From Halanaerobiales bacterium (GTDB lineage Bacteria; Bacillota; Halanaerobiia; Halanaerobiales; M55B127): DNA of 50,654 nucleotides. The number at the start of each line of letters is the position of its first letter. Positions within the stretch are counted from its first letter, which is position 1. The position numbers were made by a program, and so were the translations under genes. Shown here one piece after another: positions 27,398 to 37,825 of the stretch. The notes below the pieces were generated by a model, which had not been told where the DNA came from, ran no database searches, and saw nothing but the letters and a program-made list of their open reading frames with translations. The stretch is taken from positions 1 to 50,654 of the forward strand of contig JAGYMU010000007.1 of assembly GCA_018399995.1 (NCBI GenBank), in the 5' to 3' direction.

Positions 27398-27945
27398 CAG
27401 ATAATTTGAAGATGGGCAAAAAGATCAGACATATTAGAAAGAAAAAAAATTTAAGCTTATCTGCTTTAGCATCTAAAATAGACAAAACTTCCAGTTATTT
27501 AAGCCAGGTTGAAAGAGGACTGGCTGAGCCATCTATCACAGCTCTCAGGGAAATATCAAGAGCCCTTGATGTACCTATCTTTTATTTTTTAATAGAAGAT
27601 AAAAAGCATAATGCTGTTGTAAGAAGAGAAGATCGTAAAACTTTAAAGTTTCCTAATTCACAGCTTACTTTTGAATTAATCTCTCCTGATTTAGATCATG
27701 ATATTGAGATGATTGAAGCCAGGCTAAAACCCGGGGCAAGCACTTTAGACCAGCCATTATCCCACAATGGAGAGGAAGTTAGTATTGTAATGAAAGGTAA
27801 AATGGAAATCACCATAGGAAATGAAAGCTATAAATTATCAGAGGGAGATAGTGTTTACTACAATGCAAATCTACCACATAAAATTACTAGTATAGGTGAA
27901 GATGACCTAATCTTTATATCTGCTATCACCCCACCTAATTTTTAA
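27394..27945 (+). CDS. XRE-family regulator with C-terminal cupin
   Basis: This 183-residue transcription factor has a helix-turn-helix at residues 8-62 (KKIRHIRKKKNLSLSALASKIDKTSSYLSQVERG) and a cupin ligand-binding barrel at about 105-180 (HNGEEVSIVMKGKMEITIGNE ... YYNANLPHKI). This design usually senses a small metabolite and controls adjacent catabolic or amino-acid genes. It overlaps the preceding gene by four bases (ATGA), so it is co-expressed with the enzymes it probably regulates. Confidence 0.92.
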   Translation: MTDNLKMGKKIRHIRKKKNLSLSALASKIDKTSSYLSQVERGLAEPSITALREISRALDVPIFYFLIEDKKHNAVVRREDRKTLKFPNSQLTFELISPDLDHDIEMIEARLKPGASTLDQPLSHNGEEVSIVMKGKMEITIGNESYKLSEGDSVYYNANLPHKITSIGEDDLIFISAITPPNF

Positions 27946-27974
27946 TATATTATTGTAACAGGAGGTATTAATAC

Positions 27975-29216
27975 ATGAAAGATTGTTCTAAAATTTTACA
28001 AAAGGCAGAAGAATATCGTGCAGATATGTCGCGTTTTTTGCGGGATATGATTGCAATTCCGAGTGAGAGTTGTCAGGAAGAGAGAGTGATCTTAAGAATT
28101 AAAGAAGAGATGGAGAAGCTTAATTTTGATAATATAGAAATTGATGAGATGGGAAATATATTGGGATATGTAGGACAAGGAAGTCATTTAATAGCCATGG
28201 ATGCTCATATAGATACAGTGGGAGTAGGAGATGAAGGTCTCTGGAACCATGACCCTTATAAAGGCTTTGAAGATCAAGAAATAATATTGGGAAGGGGTGC
28301 AAGTGACCAGGAGGGTGGAATGGCTTCTATGGTTTATGCGGCAAAGATTATGAAAGACTTGAATTTAGAAGATGATTACACTCTCTTAATTTCAGGAACG
28401 GTCCAGGAAGAAGATTGTGATGGTTTGTGCTGGCATTACATGATTGAAGAAGAGGATATTCGGCCTGAATTCGTTGTTATTACTGAGCCAACTTCCTGCA
28501 ATATTTACAGAGGGCATAGGGGCAGGATGGAGATAAAGGTCAGCACCCATGGGGTTAGTTGTCACGGTTCAGCACCCGAGCGGGGGGAAAATGCTATTTA
28601 CAAAATGGCACCTATCTTAAATGATCTGAAAGCACTTAATATGAAGCTTAAAAAGGATGATTTTTTAGGTAAAGGCAGTTTAACTGTCTCTGAAATATTT
28701 CATAGTTCTCCTTCCAGATGTGCGGTGGCAGATGGTTGTTCTATATCAATAGACAGGAGGTTAACTGCCGGGGAAACCTGGGAGTTTGCTCTAAATCAGA
28801 TACGTGAGCTTCCCTCAGTTAAGATAGCAAAGGCAGAGGTAGAAATGTATAAATATACCAGGCCTTCTTATACTAATTTGAAATATCCTGTTGAATCATA
28901 TTTCCCGACCTGGGTTATTGAAGAAGACCATCCGGTTTGTCAAACCCTGGTTGATTCTTATCAGGAGCTTTTTTCAGAAAAGCCCCTGGTTGATAAATGG
29001 ACCTTTTCGACTAATGGAGTTTCAATCATGGGCAGGCACGCAATACCCTGTATAGGTTTTGGTCCCGGTCATGAAGATCAGGCTCATGCTCCCAATGAAA
29101 AAACCTGGAAGGATGAATTAGTAAAAGCAGCAGCAATCTATGCTTTGATCCCAGGTACTTATCTCAATAAATACGTGGACAAAATGCCGAAAGTAACTAA
29201 AAATATTGTTGAGTAA
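27975..29216 (+). CDS. ygeY: YgeY-family zinc hydrolase (M20-like)
   Basis: This 413-residue M20-type amidohydrolase/peptidase has metal-binding segments [37 protein letters not shown] with the catalytic Glu, and [15 protein letters not shown] near the end. It matches the group annotated as 'YgeY family selenium metabolism-linked hydrolase'. In E. coli and Clostridia these sit with ygeW, ssnA and xanthine dehydrogenase genes and are linked to purine breakdown. A carbamoyl or amide bond of an opened purine product is a plausible target. AGGAGG precedes the ATG. Confidence 0.92.
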   Translation: MKDCSKILQKAEEYRADMSRFLRDMIAIPSESCQEERVILRIKEEMEKLNFDNIEIDEMGNILGYVGQGSHLIAMDAHIDTVGVGDEGLWNHDPYKGFEDQEIILGRGASDQEGGMASMVYAAKIMKDLNLEDDYTLLISGTVQEEDCDGLCWHYMIEEEDIRPEFVVITEPTSCNIYRGHRGRMEIKVSTHGVSCHGSAPERGENAIYKMAPILNDLKALNMKLKKDDFLGKGSLTVSEIFHSSPSRCAVADGCSISIDRRLTAGETWEFALNQIRELPSVKIAKAEVEMYKYTRPSYTNLKYPVESYFPTWVIEEDHPVCQTLVDSYQELFSEKPLVDKWTFSTNGVSIMGRHAIPCIGFGPGHEDQAHAPNEKTWKDELVKAAAIYALIPGTYLNKYVDKMPKVTKNIVE

Positions 29217-29238
29217 AAATAAGGAGGAATAAAAGAAG

Positions 29239-30222
29239 ATGAAGACAATTTTTAGGGATAAGAATTTTATAACCCTGCAGGACTGGTCAAAGGAAGAGAT
29301 AGATACATTACTGGAGGTATCATTTGATTTAAAGAAAAAATTTGCTTTAGGAGTGGACACACCCTATTTAAAAAACAAAACTGCCATGTTAATGTTTTTT
29401 GAACAGTCGACAAGAACCAGAAATTCTATGGAAGCTGGTCTGGCACAATTGGGAGGGCATGCTAACTTTTTGGATACCTCTACAATGCAGGTCTCACATG
29501 GAGAAGTAGCTAAAGATACTGCAATTATTCTTTCCAGGTATGGACATATGATTGCCTGCCGTTATTGTGATTGGGGTATTGGAAATGAATATTTAAACAA
29601 TTTGGCTAAATGGTCAACAGCACCTGTTTTGAGTCTGCAGGATGACCTATATCATCCTATGCAAGGCATTGCAGATTTAATGACTATTATAGAAAAAAGG
29701 GAGATTATCAAAAATTTAAAGGTTTCAATTATCTGGGCATATGCTACCAGTCATAAGAAGCCAATTTCTGTTCCTGTAACCCAATCACTACTTTTCCCAC
29801 GATATGGTATGGACGTTACTTTAGCTTATCCAGAAGGTTATGAGCTACCAGATTGGGTGGTTGAACAGGCCAGAAAAAATGCTGAGAAACAGGGGGGCTC
29901 TTTTAAGATAACTAATGATATGGAAGTGGCCTATACTGATGCTGATGTCGTAATACCCAAAAACTGGGGAAGCTGGGTTAATGATCAAAGTGATGAAATA
30001 ATTGATGATGAGCTTGAATCTTATAAAGATTGGAAATGCTCTGAGAAAATGTTAGCAAAGGCGGACGATAATGTTATTTATATGCATGCTTTGCCTGCAG
30101 ACAGGGGTAATGAAGTAGAAGATTCTGTAATTGATGGTCCACATTCTATAGTTTATGATGAAGCAGAAAATAGACTACATACCGCTAAGGCAGTTATGGC
30201 ACTTACGATGGGTGGCAAATAA
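29239..30222 (+). CDS. ygeW: YgeW-type knotted carbamoyltransferase
   Basis: This 327-residue member of the aspartate/ornithine carbamoyltransferase superfamily has the carbamoyl-phosphate loop STRTRNS, the second-site motif HPMQGIADLMT and the HALPADRGNEV region. The sequence between these (TSTMQVSHGEVAKDTA, CRYCDWGIGNEY) is of the YgeW type, not ArgF or PyrB. In catabolism it would run backwards, releasing carbamoyl phosphate from a ureido compound for ATP synthesis. It follows ygeY by 22 bases behind AAGGAGGAATAA. E. coli YgeW is somewhat longer. Confidence 0.93.
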   Translation: MKTIFRDKNFITLQDWSKEEIDTLLEVSFDLKKKFALGVDTPYLKNKTAMLMFFEQSTRTRNSMEAGLAQLGGHANFLDTSTMQVSHGEVAKDTAIILSRYGHMIACRYCDWGIGNEYLNNLAKWSTAPVLSLQDDLYHPMQGIADLMTIIEKREIIKNLKVSIIWAYATSHKKPISVPVTQSLLFPRYGMDVTLAYPEGYELPDWVVEQARKNAEKQGGSFKITNDMEVAYTDADVVIPKNWGSWVNDQSDEIIDDELESYKDWKCSEKMLAKADDNVIYMHALPADRGNEVEDSVIDGPHSIVYDEAENRLHTAKAVMALTMGGK

Positions 30223-30421
30223 TTTGTTTTAAAAATATCTATTAATGTAGGGTTTTCAGCAGAGACAATAGATTACTAAATGTAATTTATATCAAAAGAA
30301 AAAAGGTTTTGAACAACTTAAGTTATTTTCATTGTTTTATGATTTGTTTAATATAAAATTCATAATTTAAAAGATAAGGTTTGTGGATATTTAAAATAAG
30401 ATAAAAGAGGGGAGAAAATTC

Positions 30422-31438
30422 ATGAGCCGAGATATAGATGAACAGGACATTGAAGAAGATATTTATTATAGGTTTGAAGATAGACTCCCTCTAGGTGAAA
30501 CCATATTGTTGGGTTTTCAACACATGCTTATTATGTTTGTAGGAATAATTACACCTCCCTTAATAATTGTTGGTGTAGCCGGGCTAAATGCTGCTGATTC
30601 TGCATTTTTTGTAAACATGGCTCTGATTGTTTCAGGGGTAACTTCTTACATACAATGTCGAAAAATGATCCGGTTGGTTTTGGACTTTTAGGTGTGCATG
30701 TTACAAGTTTCACCTTTGTACCTATGGCCATAACTGCAGTAAATTCAGGGGGATTAGCTCTAGTATTTGGTATGGTTTTGGCTGTTTTTTTGGTAGAGAT
30801 AATTATCAGTAGATTGATCAAGGAAACCAAAAAATTATTCCCACCGGTTGTAAATGGTATAGTAGTTATGTTAATTGGATTGGGTTTAATGGAAACTGGT
30901 ATTACTAATTTTGGTGCAGAGGCAGAGGATTTTGGCAGTATTCAGAATTTATTATTGGGAAGCTTTTTACTTATAATTATCATTGCCACCAACCGTTTCG
31001 GCCGTGCTCTAGTCAAATTGGGTCAGTTGCAATTGGTTTAATAACCGGTTATCTTGTTTCAATACCATTGGGAATTGTTAATTTTAAATCTTTATTAGAG
31101 GCCAACTTGTGCCCTTTAAGTTTGGTATTGATTTTGAATTATTATATTATCTTCCCTGGGTGGTAGCAAATGTAATTACCTCAATAGAGTCGGTTGTTGT
31201 TCTTACGGCTGTTGCAGAAATATCGGGTGAGCCGGTCTCCGGTCAAATTCACAGAGATAGATTAAGCAAAAAAATATTAGCAGATGTGGTAGGTAATTTA
31301 ATAACGGCAATATTTATCAGTATGCCCAATACTACTTTTAGCCAGAAGGTTGGAGTGAGCCAGATGACAAAGGTAGACAGCCGTCTTGTTGGTTATGTAG
31401 TTGCAGGTATTTTAATATTACTTGTAAACAGAATATAG
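30422..31438 (+). pseudogene. Decayed NCS2 uracil-xanthine permease
   Basis: Three overlapping frames (30422-30691, 30655-31041, 31109-31438) together read as a nucleobase permease: LPLGETILLGFQHMLIMFVG, then DPVGFGLLGVHVTSF, FPPVVNGIVVMLIGLGL, and ESVVVLTAVAEISGEP. Three single-base losses explain the breaks, at the A-run near 30660, at GGTCAG near 31025 and at ACTTGTG near 31110. The frame order 2, 1, 0, 2 fits this exactly. It also ends at AGILILL, lacking about the last 100 residues of the family. A start with GAGGGGAG remains. AzgA at 44970 may be the surviving importer. Confidence 0.9.
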
Positions 31439-31471
31439 ATAGTTTTATGATTAAAAATTGGAGGTGTTCTA

Positions 31472-33763
31472 ATGGAATTTAACCATGTTCATAAATCAAA
31501 AAAAAGAGTAGATGTTTATGAAAAAGTAACCGGTAGAGCAAAGTATGGGGCAGATATGAGATTTCCAGATATGCTTTATGCTCAAACCCTATATACCAAA
31601 TATCCTTATGCAGAGATAAAGAATATAGATCTCGGCAGCGCCCAAAAACAAAACGATGTAGAAGCTATTATCACAGCCGAAGATGTTCCTAATAATAAGT
31701 TTGGTGTAATAATAGAAAACCAGCAGGTACTTGCTGAAGACAAATCCCTTTTTATAGGTGATGGAATCGCAGTAGTAGCAGCTAAAACTGCTAAAGCAGC
31801 CGGCAGAGCAGTAGAACTTATTGATGTACAATATAAAGAGCTTAAGGGTGTTTATGATTCTCTGGAAGCCAGAAAAGAAGGGTCTCAGTTGATACACGAA
31901 GAAAATGAAAGCAATCAGGTTATCCATCATCCTCTCAGAAAAGGTAATGTTAAGCAAGGATTTTTAGAATCTGATGTAATCATAAAAAGAGAATATGATA
32001 CTCCCTTTATTGAACAATCCTATATTGAACCGGAAGCAGTTGTGGCTGTTCCCTATCAAGAAAACTCTACTATAACGATATATGGATCTATTCAAAACCC
32101 CTTTGCCACCCAGGAGGCTGTGGCATCAGTTTTAAAAGAAAAACTGAATAAGGTAAGGATAGTTCAAAACCATATGGGTGGATCTTTTGGAGGTAAAGAC
32201 GAAGTAGTTTCTTCTATGGCAGCCAGGGCGGCTATCTTAGCTTTAAAGACAGAGAAGCCTGTAAGGCTGGTTAATACGAGAGATCAATCCATAAAAGAAA
32301 GCTATAAGAGGCATCCTTATAAGATGAAATATAAAATAGGGGCTACTCATGATGGTCGGCTTAAGGCCATGCAAATTGAAGCAGTTGCTGATAGTGGAGC
32401 TTATGCCTGTCAGACTCCTTTTGTTACCTGGAGATCAGTTGTACAGGCTACAGGCCCATACGAGGTAGAAAATGTAAAAACCGATACTTATGGTTTTTAT
32501 ACAAATAACATCTATACAGGAGCAATGAGGGGTTATGGTTCACCGCAAGTAATTTTTGCTCAGGAATCACTGATGGATGAATTGGCAGAAGAGCTGGACA
32601 TGGATCCCGTGCAGCTTAGACTAAAAAACATCTACCACAATAATTCTATTACAGCCAGTGGACAAAAGCTGGACAGCCATCAAGTAAGTCTAAAAGAAGT
32701 CCTGACAAAAGCAGTTGAAAAGAGCGATTTTATTGAAAAATATAATAGATATAAAAAAGAGCAACCCGGAGATAAAAAAAGAGGTATAGGGCTTTCCATC
32801 AGCTTCAGAGGCTGCAGTCTAGGCGCCGAGGCGATCGATGCAGCAGGTATTATTTTATCTCTAAAGAAAGATGGTAGTGTCAATCTTTACAGTGGATTAG
32901 CGGAAAATGGACAGGGCCTAAAAACTGTTTACTGTCAAATGGCAGGTGAAATACTGGGTTTGGATATAGATAGAATAAATTTTATGGAAGTAGATACGTT
33001 AATATCACCTGATAGTGGATCTACTGTAGCTTCACGCGCCACTTTAATTGGGGGTAATGCTGTAAAAAAAGCAGCCAATAACCTGGCAAATCGGATAAAG
33101 AAATTTATAGCAGAGAGGTATGAGCAAACTGAAGGGGATATTGTTTTAAAAGATGGTACAATTTACGGCAAAAAAGATATTGAAATAATGAGTATTGCAG
33201 AGATGTCATCTAAGGCTGCAATGGAAGGGGTTTATTTAACCTCCTATGGATGGTATGTTTCACCTGAAATCTCATGGGATGAAGAAACTGGACAAGGTAA
33301 TCCATATTTTACATATGTATATGGTTGTCAGGTAGCTGAGGTTGAGGTTGATATTAAAACAGGAGAGATCAGCGTCTTAAAGATGACGGCCGCTCATGAT
33401 GTAGGTCGCGCAATAAATCCAGCTAATGTTAAAGGTCAGATTTACGGGGGAGTCATGATGGGACTCGGTTACGGGATAATGGAAGAGTTAAAAACAAATC
33501 AGGGATATATTCAAAACACCAATTTTGATGAATATCTCATACCAACTGTTAAAGATATGCCTGATATAGATCCTATAATTGTTGAGAACCCCGATCCAGA
33601 TGGTCCTTTTGGAGCAAAATCTATAGGAGAACCAACCCTTGAATTAGGGGCTGCTGCCATTGCTAATGCTGTCGCAAATGCTACAGATAAAAGAATAAGA
33701 TCCCTTCCCATTAATCTTGAACAAATTATAGTAGGCAGAAAACTGTCTAAAGGAGGGGAGTAG
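31472..33763 (+). CDS. xdhA: Xanthine dehydrogenase, molybdenum-binding subunit
   Basis: This 763-residue large subunit of a three-gene molybdenum hydroxylase has molybdopterin contacts QNPFATQ, GGSFGGKDEV and AMRGYGSPQ. The catalytic glutamate lies in FGAKSIGEPTLE near the C-terminus. EQSYIEPEA carries a glutamate aligned by eye with the substrate-binding Glu of xanthine oxidoreductase, supporting a purine substrate such as hypoxanthine or xanthine. Clustered MocA-like and SsnA genes suggest a cytosine-dinucleotide, possibly selenium-containing, cofactor. TTGGAGGTG precedes the ATG. Confidence 0.93.
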   Translation: MEFNHVHKSKKRVDVYEKVTGRAKYGADMRFPDMLYAQTLYTKYPYAEIKNIDLGSAQKQNDVEAIITAEDVPNNKFGVIIENQQVLAEDKSLFIGDGIAVVAAKTAKAAGRAVELIDVQYKELKGVYDSLEARKEGSQLIHEENESNQVIHHPLRKGNVKQGFLESDVIIKREYDTPFIEQSYIEPEAVVAVPYQENSTITIYGSIQNPFATQEAVASVLKEKLNKVRIVQNHMGGSFGGKDEVVSSMAARAAILALKTEKPVRLVNTRDQSIKESYKRHPYKMKYKIGATHDGRLKAMQIEAVADSGAYACQTPFVTWRSVVQATGPYEVENVKTDTYGFYTNNIYTGAMRGYGSPQVIFAQESLMDELAEELDMDPVQLRLKNIYHNNSITASGQKLDSHQVSLKEVLTKAVEKSDFIEKYNRYKKEQPGDKKRGIGLSISFRGCSLGAEAIDAAGIILSLKKDGSVNLYSGLAENGQGLKTVYCQMAGEILGLDIDRINFMEVDTLISPDSGSTVASRATLIGGNAVKKAANNLANRIKKFIAERYEQTEGDIVLKDGTIYGKKDIEIMSIAEMSSKAAMEGVYLTSYGWYVSPEISWDEETGQGNPYFTYVYGCQVAEVEVDIKTGEISVLKMTAAHDVGRAINPANVKGQIYGGVMMGLGYGIMEELKTNQGYIQNTNFDEYLIPTVKDMPDIDPIIVENPDPDGPFGAKSIGEPTLELGAAAIANAVANATDKRIRSLPINLEQIIVGRKLSKGGE

Positions 33764-33765
33764 AA

Positions 33766-34635
33766 ATGATAGAATTTGAAGCATTAAAACCGCAAAACTT
33801 AAAAGAGGCTTTAGCTGTCCTAAAAGAAAAAGGCATGGATATAAAGATACTGGCCGGGGGAACAGATCTCTTGGTGGAAATTAATAATAATAGTGATAGA
33901 TTAGGCGATTTTAAGTACTTAATGGATATCAGTTCGATAAAAGGACTGGATGAAATTGAGAATAAAAAAGAACATCTAATAATAGGAGCACTCTGCACTC
34001 ATACTCAGATCAGCGAATCTGAATTAATTAAGCGCAATTTTCCGATATTGATTAGGGCTGCTAAAACTATTGGTTCCACTCAGATAAGGAATAGAGGAAC
34101 GATTGGCGGCAATATAAATAATGGCTCACCAGCTGCCGATTTAATTACTCCTCTTATTGCTCTCAAAGGTTCGGTAATACTAAAATCAAAAAATAAAAAA
34201 AGGGAGCTGCCTTTGCAGGACTTCATAACTGGGCCATATAAAACTGATCGAAAAGAAGATGAGATCATGACTAAAATCAAAATACCTAAAATTACTTCTG
34301 ATTATCAGAGTAGCTTTCAAAAAGTAAAGAGGCGGCAGGCAGTTGCTATTGCTCGAATTAATCTAGCAGTGGTTACAGATATAAAAAAGAAGAGGTTTAA
34401 TGATATAAGGGTTGTTTTTGGTTCAGCTACTCCCACCGCTATTCGGTTTTTAAAAATAGAGAAAAGGCTAAAACAAGCTCATATTAATGAACTGGATCTT
34501 GAATCTATTGCAGAACAAACAGGTCAGGAGATGGTGGAAATAACAGGAGAAAGATGGTCTACCCCTTATAAAAAACCTGTTGTCGGTAATCTTTTAATAA
34601 GAGCACTTCAAGAAATAATTAGGGAGGTGCAGTAA
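33766..34635 (+). CDS. xdhB: Xanthine dehydrogenase, FAD-binding subunit
   Basis: This 289-residue FAD subunit passes electrons from the iron-sulfur subunit to NAD or another acceptor. The FAD signature is seen as KILAGGTDLLVEI (residues ~30) and GSTQIRNRGTIGGNINNGSPAAD (~105-127). The C-terminal CO-dehydrogenase-flavoprotein domain is complete. AAAGGAGGGG precedes it, and it starts three bases after xdhA and overlaps xdhC by one base. Confidence 0.95.
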   Translation: MIEFEALKPQNLKEALAVLKEKGMDIKILAGGTDLLVEINNNSDRLGDFKYLMDISSIKGLDEIENKKEHLIIGALCTHTQISESELIKRNFPILIRAAKTIGSTQIRNRGTIGGNINNGSPAADLITPLIALKGSVILKSKNKKRELPLQDFITGPYKTDRKEDEIMTKIKIPKITSDYQSSFQKVKRRQAVAIARINLAVVTDIKKKRFNDIRVVFGSATPTAIRFLKIEKRLKQAHINELDLESIAEQTGQEMVEITGERWSTPYKKPVVGNLLIRALQEIIREVQ

Positions 34636-35111
34636 TGCAGAAAGTAAAAGTAAGTTTAACTGTTAATAGAAAAAAATATAATCTTAAGGTTGACCCTGAT
34701 GAAAGGCTACTTGATACCCTGAGAGATAGGCTGCATTTATTTGGGGTTAAAGAAGGATGTAGTATTGGAGAATGTGGAGCTTGTACTGTAATTTTAGATG
34801 GTAAAGCCGTCAACTCTTGTATGGTTTATACCTTTCAGATCGATGGTAGCCAGGTTTTAACAGTTGAGGGTTTAGAGATTGATGGTCGTCTAGATCCTTT
34901 ACAGTTGTCATTTATTGAACACCAGGCAGTTCAATGTGGATTTTGCACACCGGGTATGTTAATGTCAGCTAAAGCCCTCTTAAACAAAAACCCTAATCCC
35001 GATAAAGAAGCAATCAAAACAGCCATTGAAGGCAATTTATGCCGCTGTACCGGTTATCAGCAGATTATTGAGGCAATTGAAGCATCTACTAAAAAGGATG
35101 GAAGTGAATAA
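34635..35111 (+). CDS. xdhC: Xanthine dehydrogenase, [2Fe-2S] subunit
   Basis: This 158-residue protein carries two [2Fe-2S] clusters. The plant-ferredoxin-type cluster is GCSIGECGACTVILDG with a later C. The second, helical-domain cluster is CGFCTPG and CRCTGY. It relays electrons between the molybdenum centre and FAD. It overlaps xdhB by one base and lies one base from the next gene. The name follows the E. coli xdhABC order, not the XdhC maturation factor, which is absent here. Confidence 0.95.
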   Translation: MQKVKVSLTVNRKKYNLKVDPDERLLDTLRDRLHLFGVKEGCSIGECGACTVILDGKAVNSCMVYTFQIDGSQVLTVEGLEIDGRLDPLQLSFIEHQAVQCGFCTPGMLMSAKALLNKNPNPDKEAIKTAIEGNLCRCTGYQQIIEAIEASTKKDGSE

Positions 35112-35112
35112 G

Positions 35113-36480
35113 ATGTCTAAAATATTAATCAAAGATATTAAAGAATTAATCACAATGGACAAAGGTAAAAACAGACATAAAGATGTTGACATATTAATTG
35201 AGGATGAACAGATTAAACAGATCAAGCAAAATATTAAGATAGATAAAGATGAAGTGAACGAAATCATCGAAGGTAAAAGATATTTTGTCTTTCCGGGTTT
35301 GATAAACACTCATCACCACTTTTATCAGACCCTTACGAGGAATATTTATGAGGCTCAGGGTGTTGAACTATTTGATTGGCTTAAGTTCTTATATCCGATC
35401 TGGGCGAATCTGACTCCTGAGGCTGTATATTATAGTACACTCCTGGCCTCAGCTGAACTATTGAAAACAGGCTGTACTACTAGTGTTGACCATTTTTATG
35501 TCTTTCCTGAAAGCCAAACCGATAAATTAATGGACTATCAGTTTAAAGCTGCCCGCGAGATAGGTATAAGGTTTTATGGTAGTAGGGGAAGTATGTCATT
35601 AAGTGAAGAAGATGGAGGTTTACCGCCAGCTTCTATCGTTCAGAGCGAAGATGAAATTTTGCGGGATTCACAGAGGGTTATAGAAGAATTTCATGATAAC
35701 AGTAAATTTTCAATGCAGCGGGTTGTCCTGGCACCCTGTTCTCCCTTTTCTGTTTCCAAAGAACTTCTCAAAGAATCGATCAAGCTAGCCAGACAATATG
35801 GGGTATTAAGTCATACTCATCTGGCTGAAACTGTTGATGAAAACCAGTATTGCTTAGATAAATTCAATAAAAGGCCCTTAAAGTTCATGGAAGAATTGGG
35901 CTGGCTGGGTGATGATGTGTGGTATGCTCATGGAGTTCATTTTAATGAATTTGAAATAGCAAAATTAGCCGAAACTAAGACTGGAGTTGCGCACTGTCCA
36001 GCTTCAAATATGAAATTATCATCCGGTGTTGCCAAGATACCTCTCATGATTAAAAAAGATGTACCTGTTTCCTTGGCGGTTGATGGTAGTGCCAGTAATG
36101 ATGCCTCCAACATGATCATGGAATTAAGGCTGGGTTATCTACTTCATAAATTATTTCATGGGATTGACAGTATAACTTCTGAGCAGATACTTTCTATAGC
36201 TACAAATGGGGGCAGAGATGTTTTAAATCAGCCAGAGATAGGTAGTATTGAAGAGAACAAAGCTGCTGATTTATTTATGATTAGTAGTGATAGATTAGGT
36301 TTTGCTGGAGGATTAAGTGATTCTGTAGAAGCACTTGTAAACACAGGTATTACACAGACAGTTGATTATACAATTGTTAATGGGAATGTGGTGGTTCGCA
36401 AAGGAGAATTAACCACTATTAAAGAATATAATACAATAAGACAGCATAACCAAATTGCTCAAAAATTAATAAATAGTTAA
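35113..36480 (+). CDS. 8-oxoguanine deaminase-like amidohydrolase
   Basis: The real start is the ATG at 35113 (MSKILIKDIKELITMDKG); the track's 35026 runs into xdhC. This 455-residue amidohydrolase has the metal motif GLINTHHHFYQTLTRN, HTHLAE, a later HG and DGSASNDASNMIMELR. The segment FYGSRGSMSLSEEDGGLPP is characteristic of 8-oxoguanine deaminase, which yields uric acid. That would let xanthine dehydrogenase-made 8-oxoguanine enter the urate pool. Guanine deaminase or a related triazine-type hydrolase is possible. It follows the iron-sulfur subunit directly. Confidence 0.85.
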   Translation: MSKILIKDIKELITMDKGKNRHKDVDILIEDEQIKQIKQNIKIDKDEVNEIIEGKRYFVFPGLINTHHHFYQTLTRNIYEAQGVELFDWLKFLYPIWANLTPEAVYYSTLLASAELLKTGCTTSVDHFYVFPESQTDKLMDYQFKAAREIGIRFYGSRGSMSLSEEDGGLPPASIVQSEDEILRDSQRVIEEFHDNSKFSMQRVVLAPCSPFSVSKELLKESIKLARQYGVLSHTHLAETVDENQYCLDKFNKRPLKFMEELGWLGDDVWYAHGVHFNEFEIAKLAETKTGVAHCPASNMKLSSGVAKIPLMIKKDVPVSLAVDGSASNDASNMIMELRLGYLLHKLFHGIDSITSEQILSIATNGGRDVLNQPEIGSIEENKAADLFMISSDRLGFAGGLSDSVEALVNTGITQTVDYTIVNGNVVVRKGELTTIKEYNTIRQHNQIAQKLINS

Positions 36481-36493
36481 GGGGGAATTGGAA

Positions 36494-37825
36494 TTGAAGA
36501 TTTATGGGAATGGAATTTTATTTACTTTAAATTCAAAAGACCCTGTTATTAAAAATGGAGCAGTTTTAATTGACCAAGGTATAATAAAAGATTATGGAAA
36601 GACTAACTTATTAAAACAAAGGTATCAGGAGTCCGATTATTTTAATGTAAAAGATAAGATAATAATGCCCGGCATGATTAATACCCACATGCATTTTTAC
36701 AGTACTTTCGCCCGTGGTATGAACCTAAAGACAGATAGTCCACCGGAAAATTTCTCAGAGATTTTAGAAAAACTTTGGTGGCGTCTGGACCAAACTTTAA
36801 ATAGTGAAGATATATATTACAGTGCACTTTATGCCTTAATAGAGAGTATTAGAAATGGAACCACTACTATCTTTGACCATCATGCCAGCTATGGTTATAT
36901 AGAAAACAGTCTGGATATAATAACAGAAGCGGTCGTAAAATCCAAGTTGAGGGCTAACCTTTCTTTTGAAATATCTGACCGACATGGTAGCTTGAAATCA
37001 GAGGAAGCTTTAAAAGAAAATAGAAGATTTATTGAGAGGTCTGAAAAGCTAAATAATGACTTTCTAACTCCCAATATTGGAATACATGCCTCTTTTACAG
37101 TAGAAGACAAAACTCTTTTAGACATAGCTGAGCTGGCTGAAGCAACCGATACTCCAACTCATTTTCATATAGCAGAAGGGAAAATTGATCAAAAAGATAG
37201 TCAAAAACGAGGCTATAAAAATATTACAGAGCGGTTAAATAAGTTAAATATACTTAAAGAGAATTCTCTTGCTATTCACGGCGTTCATCTATCAGCCGAT
37301 GAGCTGCAAATTTTAAAGGAAAATAATGTTTATCTAATTCACAATCCGGAATCTAATATGGGTAATGCGGTTGGCGCTATTGACCTTAAGAACACCTTAA
37401 ATAAGAATTTAAAGGTAGGATTGGGAACTGATGGATATACAACAGATATGTTTAATGAGCTCAAAGTGGCTGATCTATTGCAAAAACATGATAGTTCAAA
37501 CCCTAATGTGGGAGGACTTGATATTAAAAAGTTGGTATTTGAAAATAATCGAGAGATTGCTCAGAAGTACTTCAAAAAAAGGCTGGGTATAATAAAAAAA
37601 GATGTACCGGCTGATCTAATTGTAATTGATTATAAATCTCCTACACCGATTACGAAAGAAAACTACTTTTTTCATATCTTATTTGGATTTAATGGCGGAA
37701 TGGTTGATACAACAATAGTCAATGGACAGGTCTTGATGGAAAATCGGGAGGTGGAAATTTTAGATTATGAAAAAACAATCAGAAAATGTAAAAGACAGGC
37801 CGAGGACTTCTGGAAGAGATTTTAA
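36494..37825 (+). CDS. ssnA: SsnA-family aminohydrolase
   Basis: I favour the TTG at 36494, which is 8 bases after AGGGGG; the track's TTG at 36488 is too close to it. The protein (443 residues) has GMINTHMHFYSTFARGM, TPTHFHIAEG, AIHGVHL and GLGTDGYTTDMF, the metal ligands of the amidohydrolase fold. The context and the MNLK/WWRLDQTL segment match SsnA, an uncharacterised enzyme always found with selenium-dependent molybdenum hydroxylases and purine genes. The exact substrate is unknown; it may deaminate or open an oxidised purine. The end overlaps the next gene by 59 bases. Confidence 0.9.
   Translation: MKIYGNGILFTLNSKDPVIKNGAVLIDQGIIKDYGKTNLLKQRYQESDYFNVKDKIIMPGMINTHMHFYSTFARGMNLKTDSPPENFSEILEKLWWRLDQTLNSEDIYYSALYALIESIRNGTTTIFDHHASYGYIENSLDIITEAVVKSKLRANLSFEISDRHGSLKSEEALKENRRFIERSEKLNNDFLTPNIGIHASFTVEDKTLLDIAELAEATDTPTHFHIAEGKIDQKDSQKRGYKNITERLNKLNILKENSLAIHGVHLSADELQILKENNVYLIHNPESNMGNAVGAIDLKNTLNKNLKVGLGTDGYTTDMFNELKVADLLQKHDSSNPNVGGLDIKKLVFENNREIAQKYFKKRLGIIKKDVPADLIVIDYKSPTPITKENYFFHILFGFNGGMVDTTIVNGQVLMENREVEILDYEKTIRKCKRQAEDFWKRF

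Noticed and set aside
29239-30222. ArgF ornithine carbamoyltransferase
   Set aside because: Motifs between the carbamoyl-phosphate sites are YgeW-like, and it is inside the purine operon, far from argGH.
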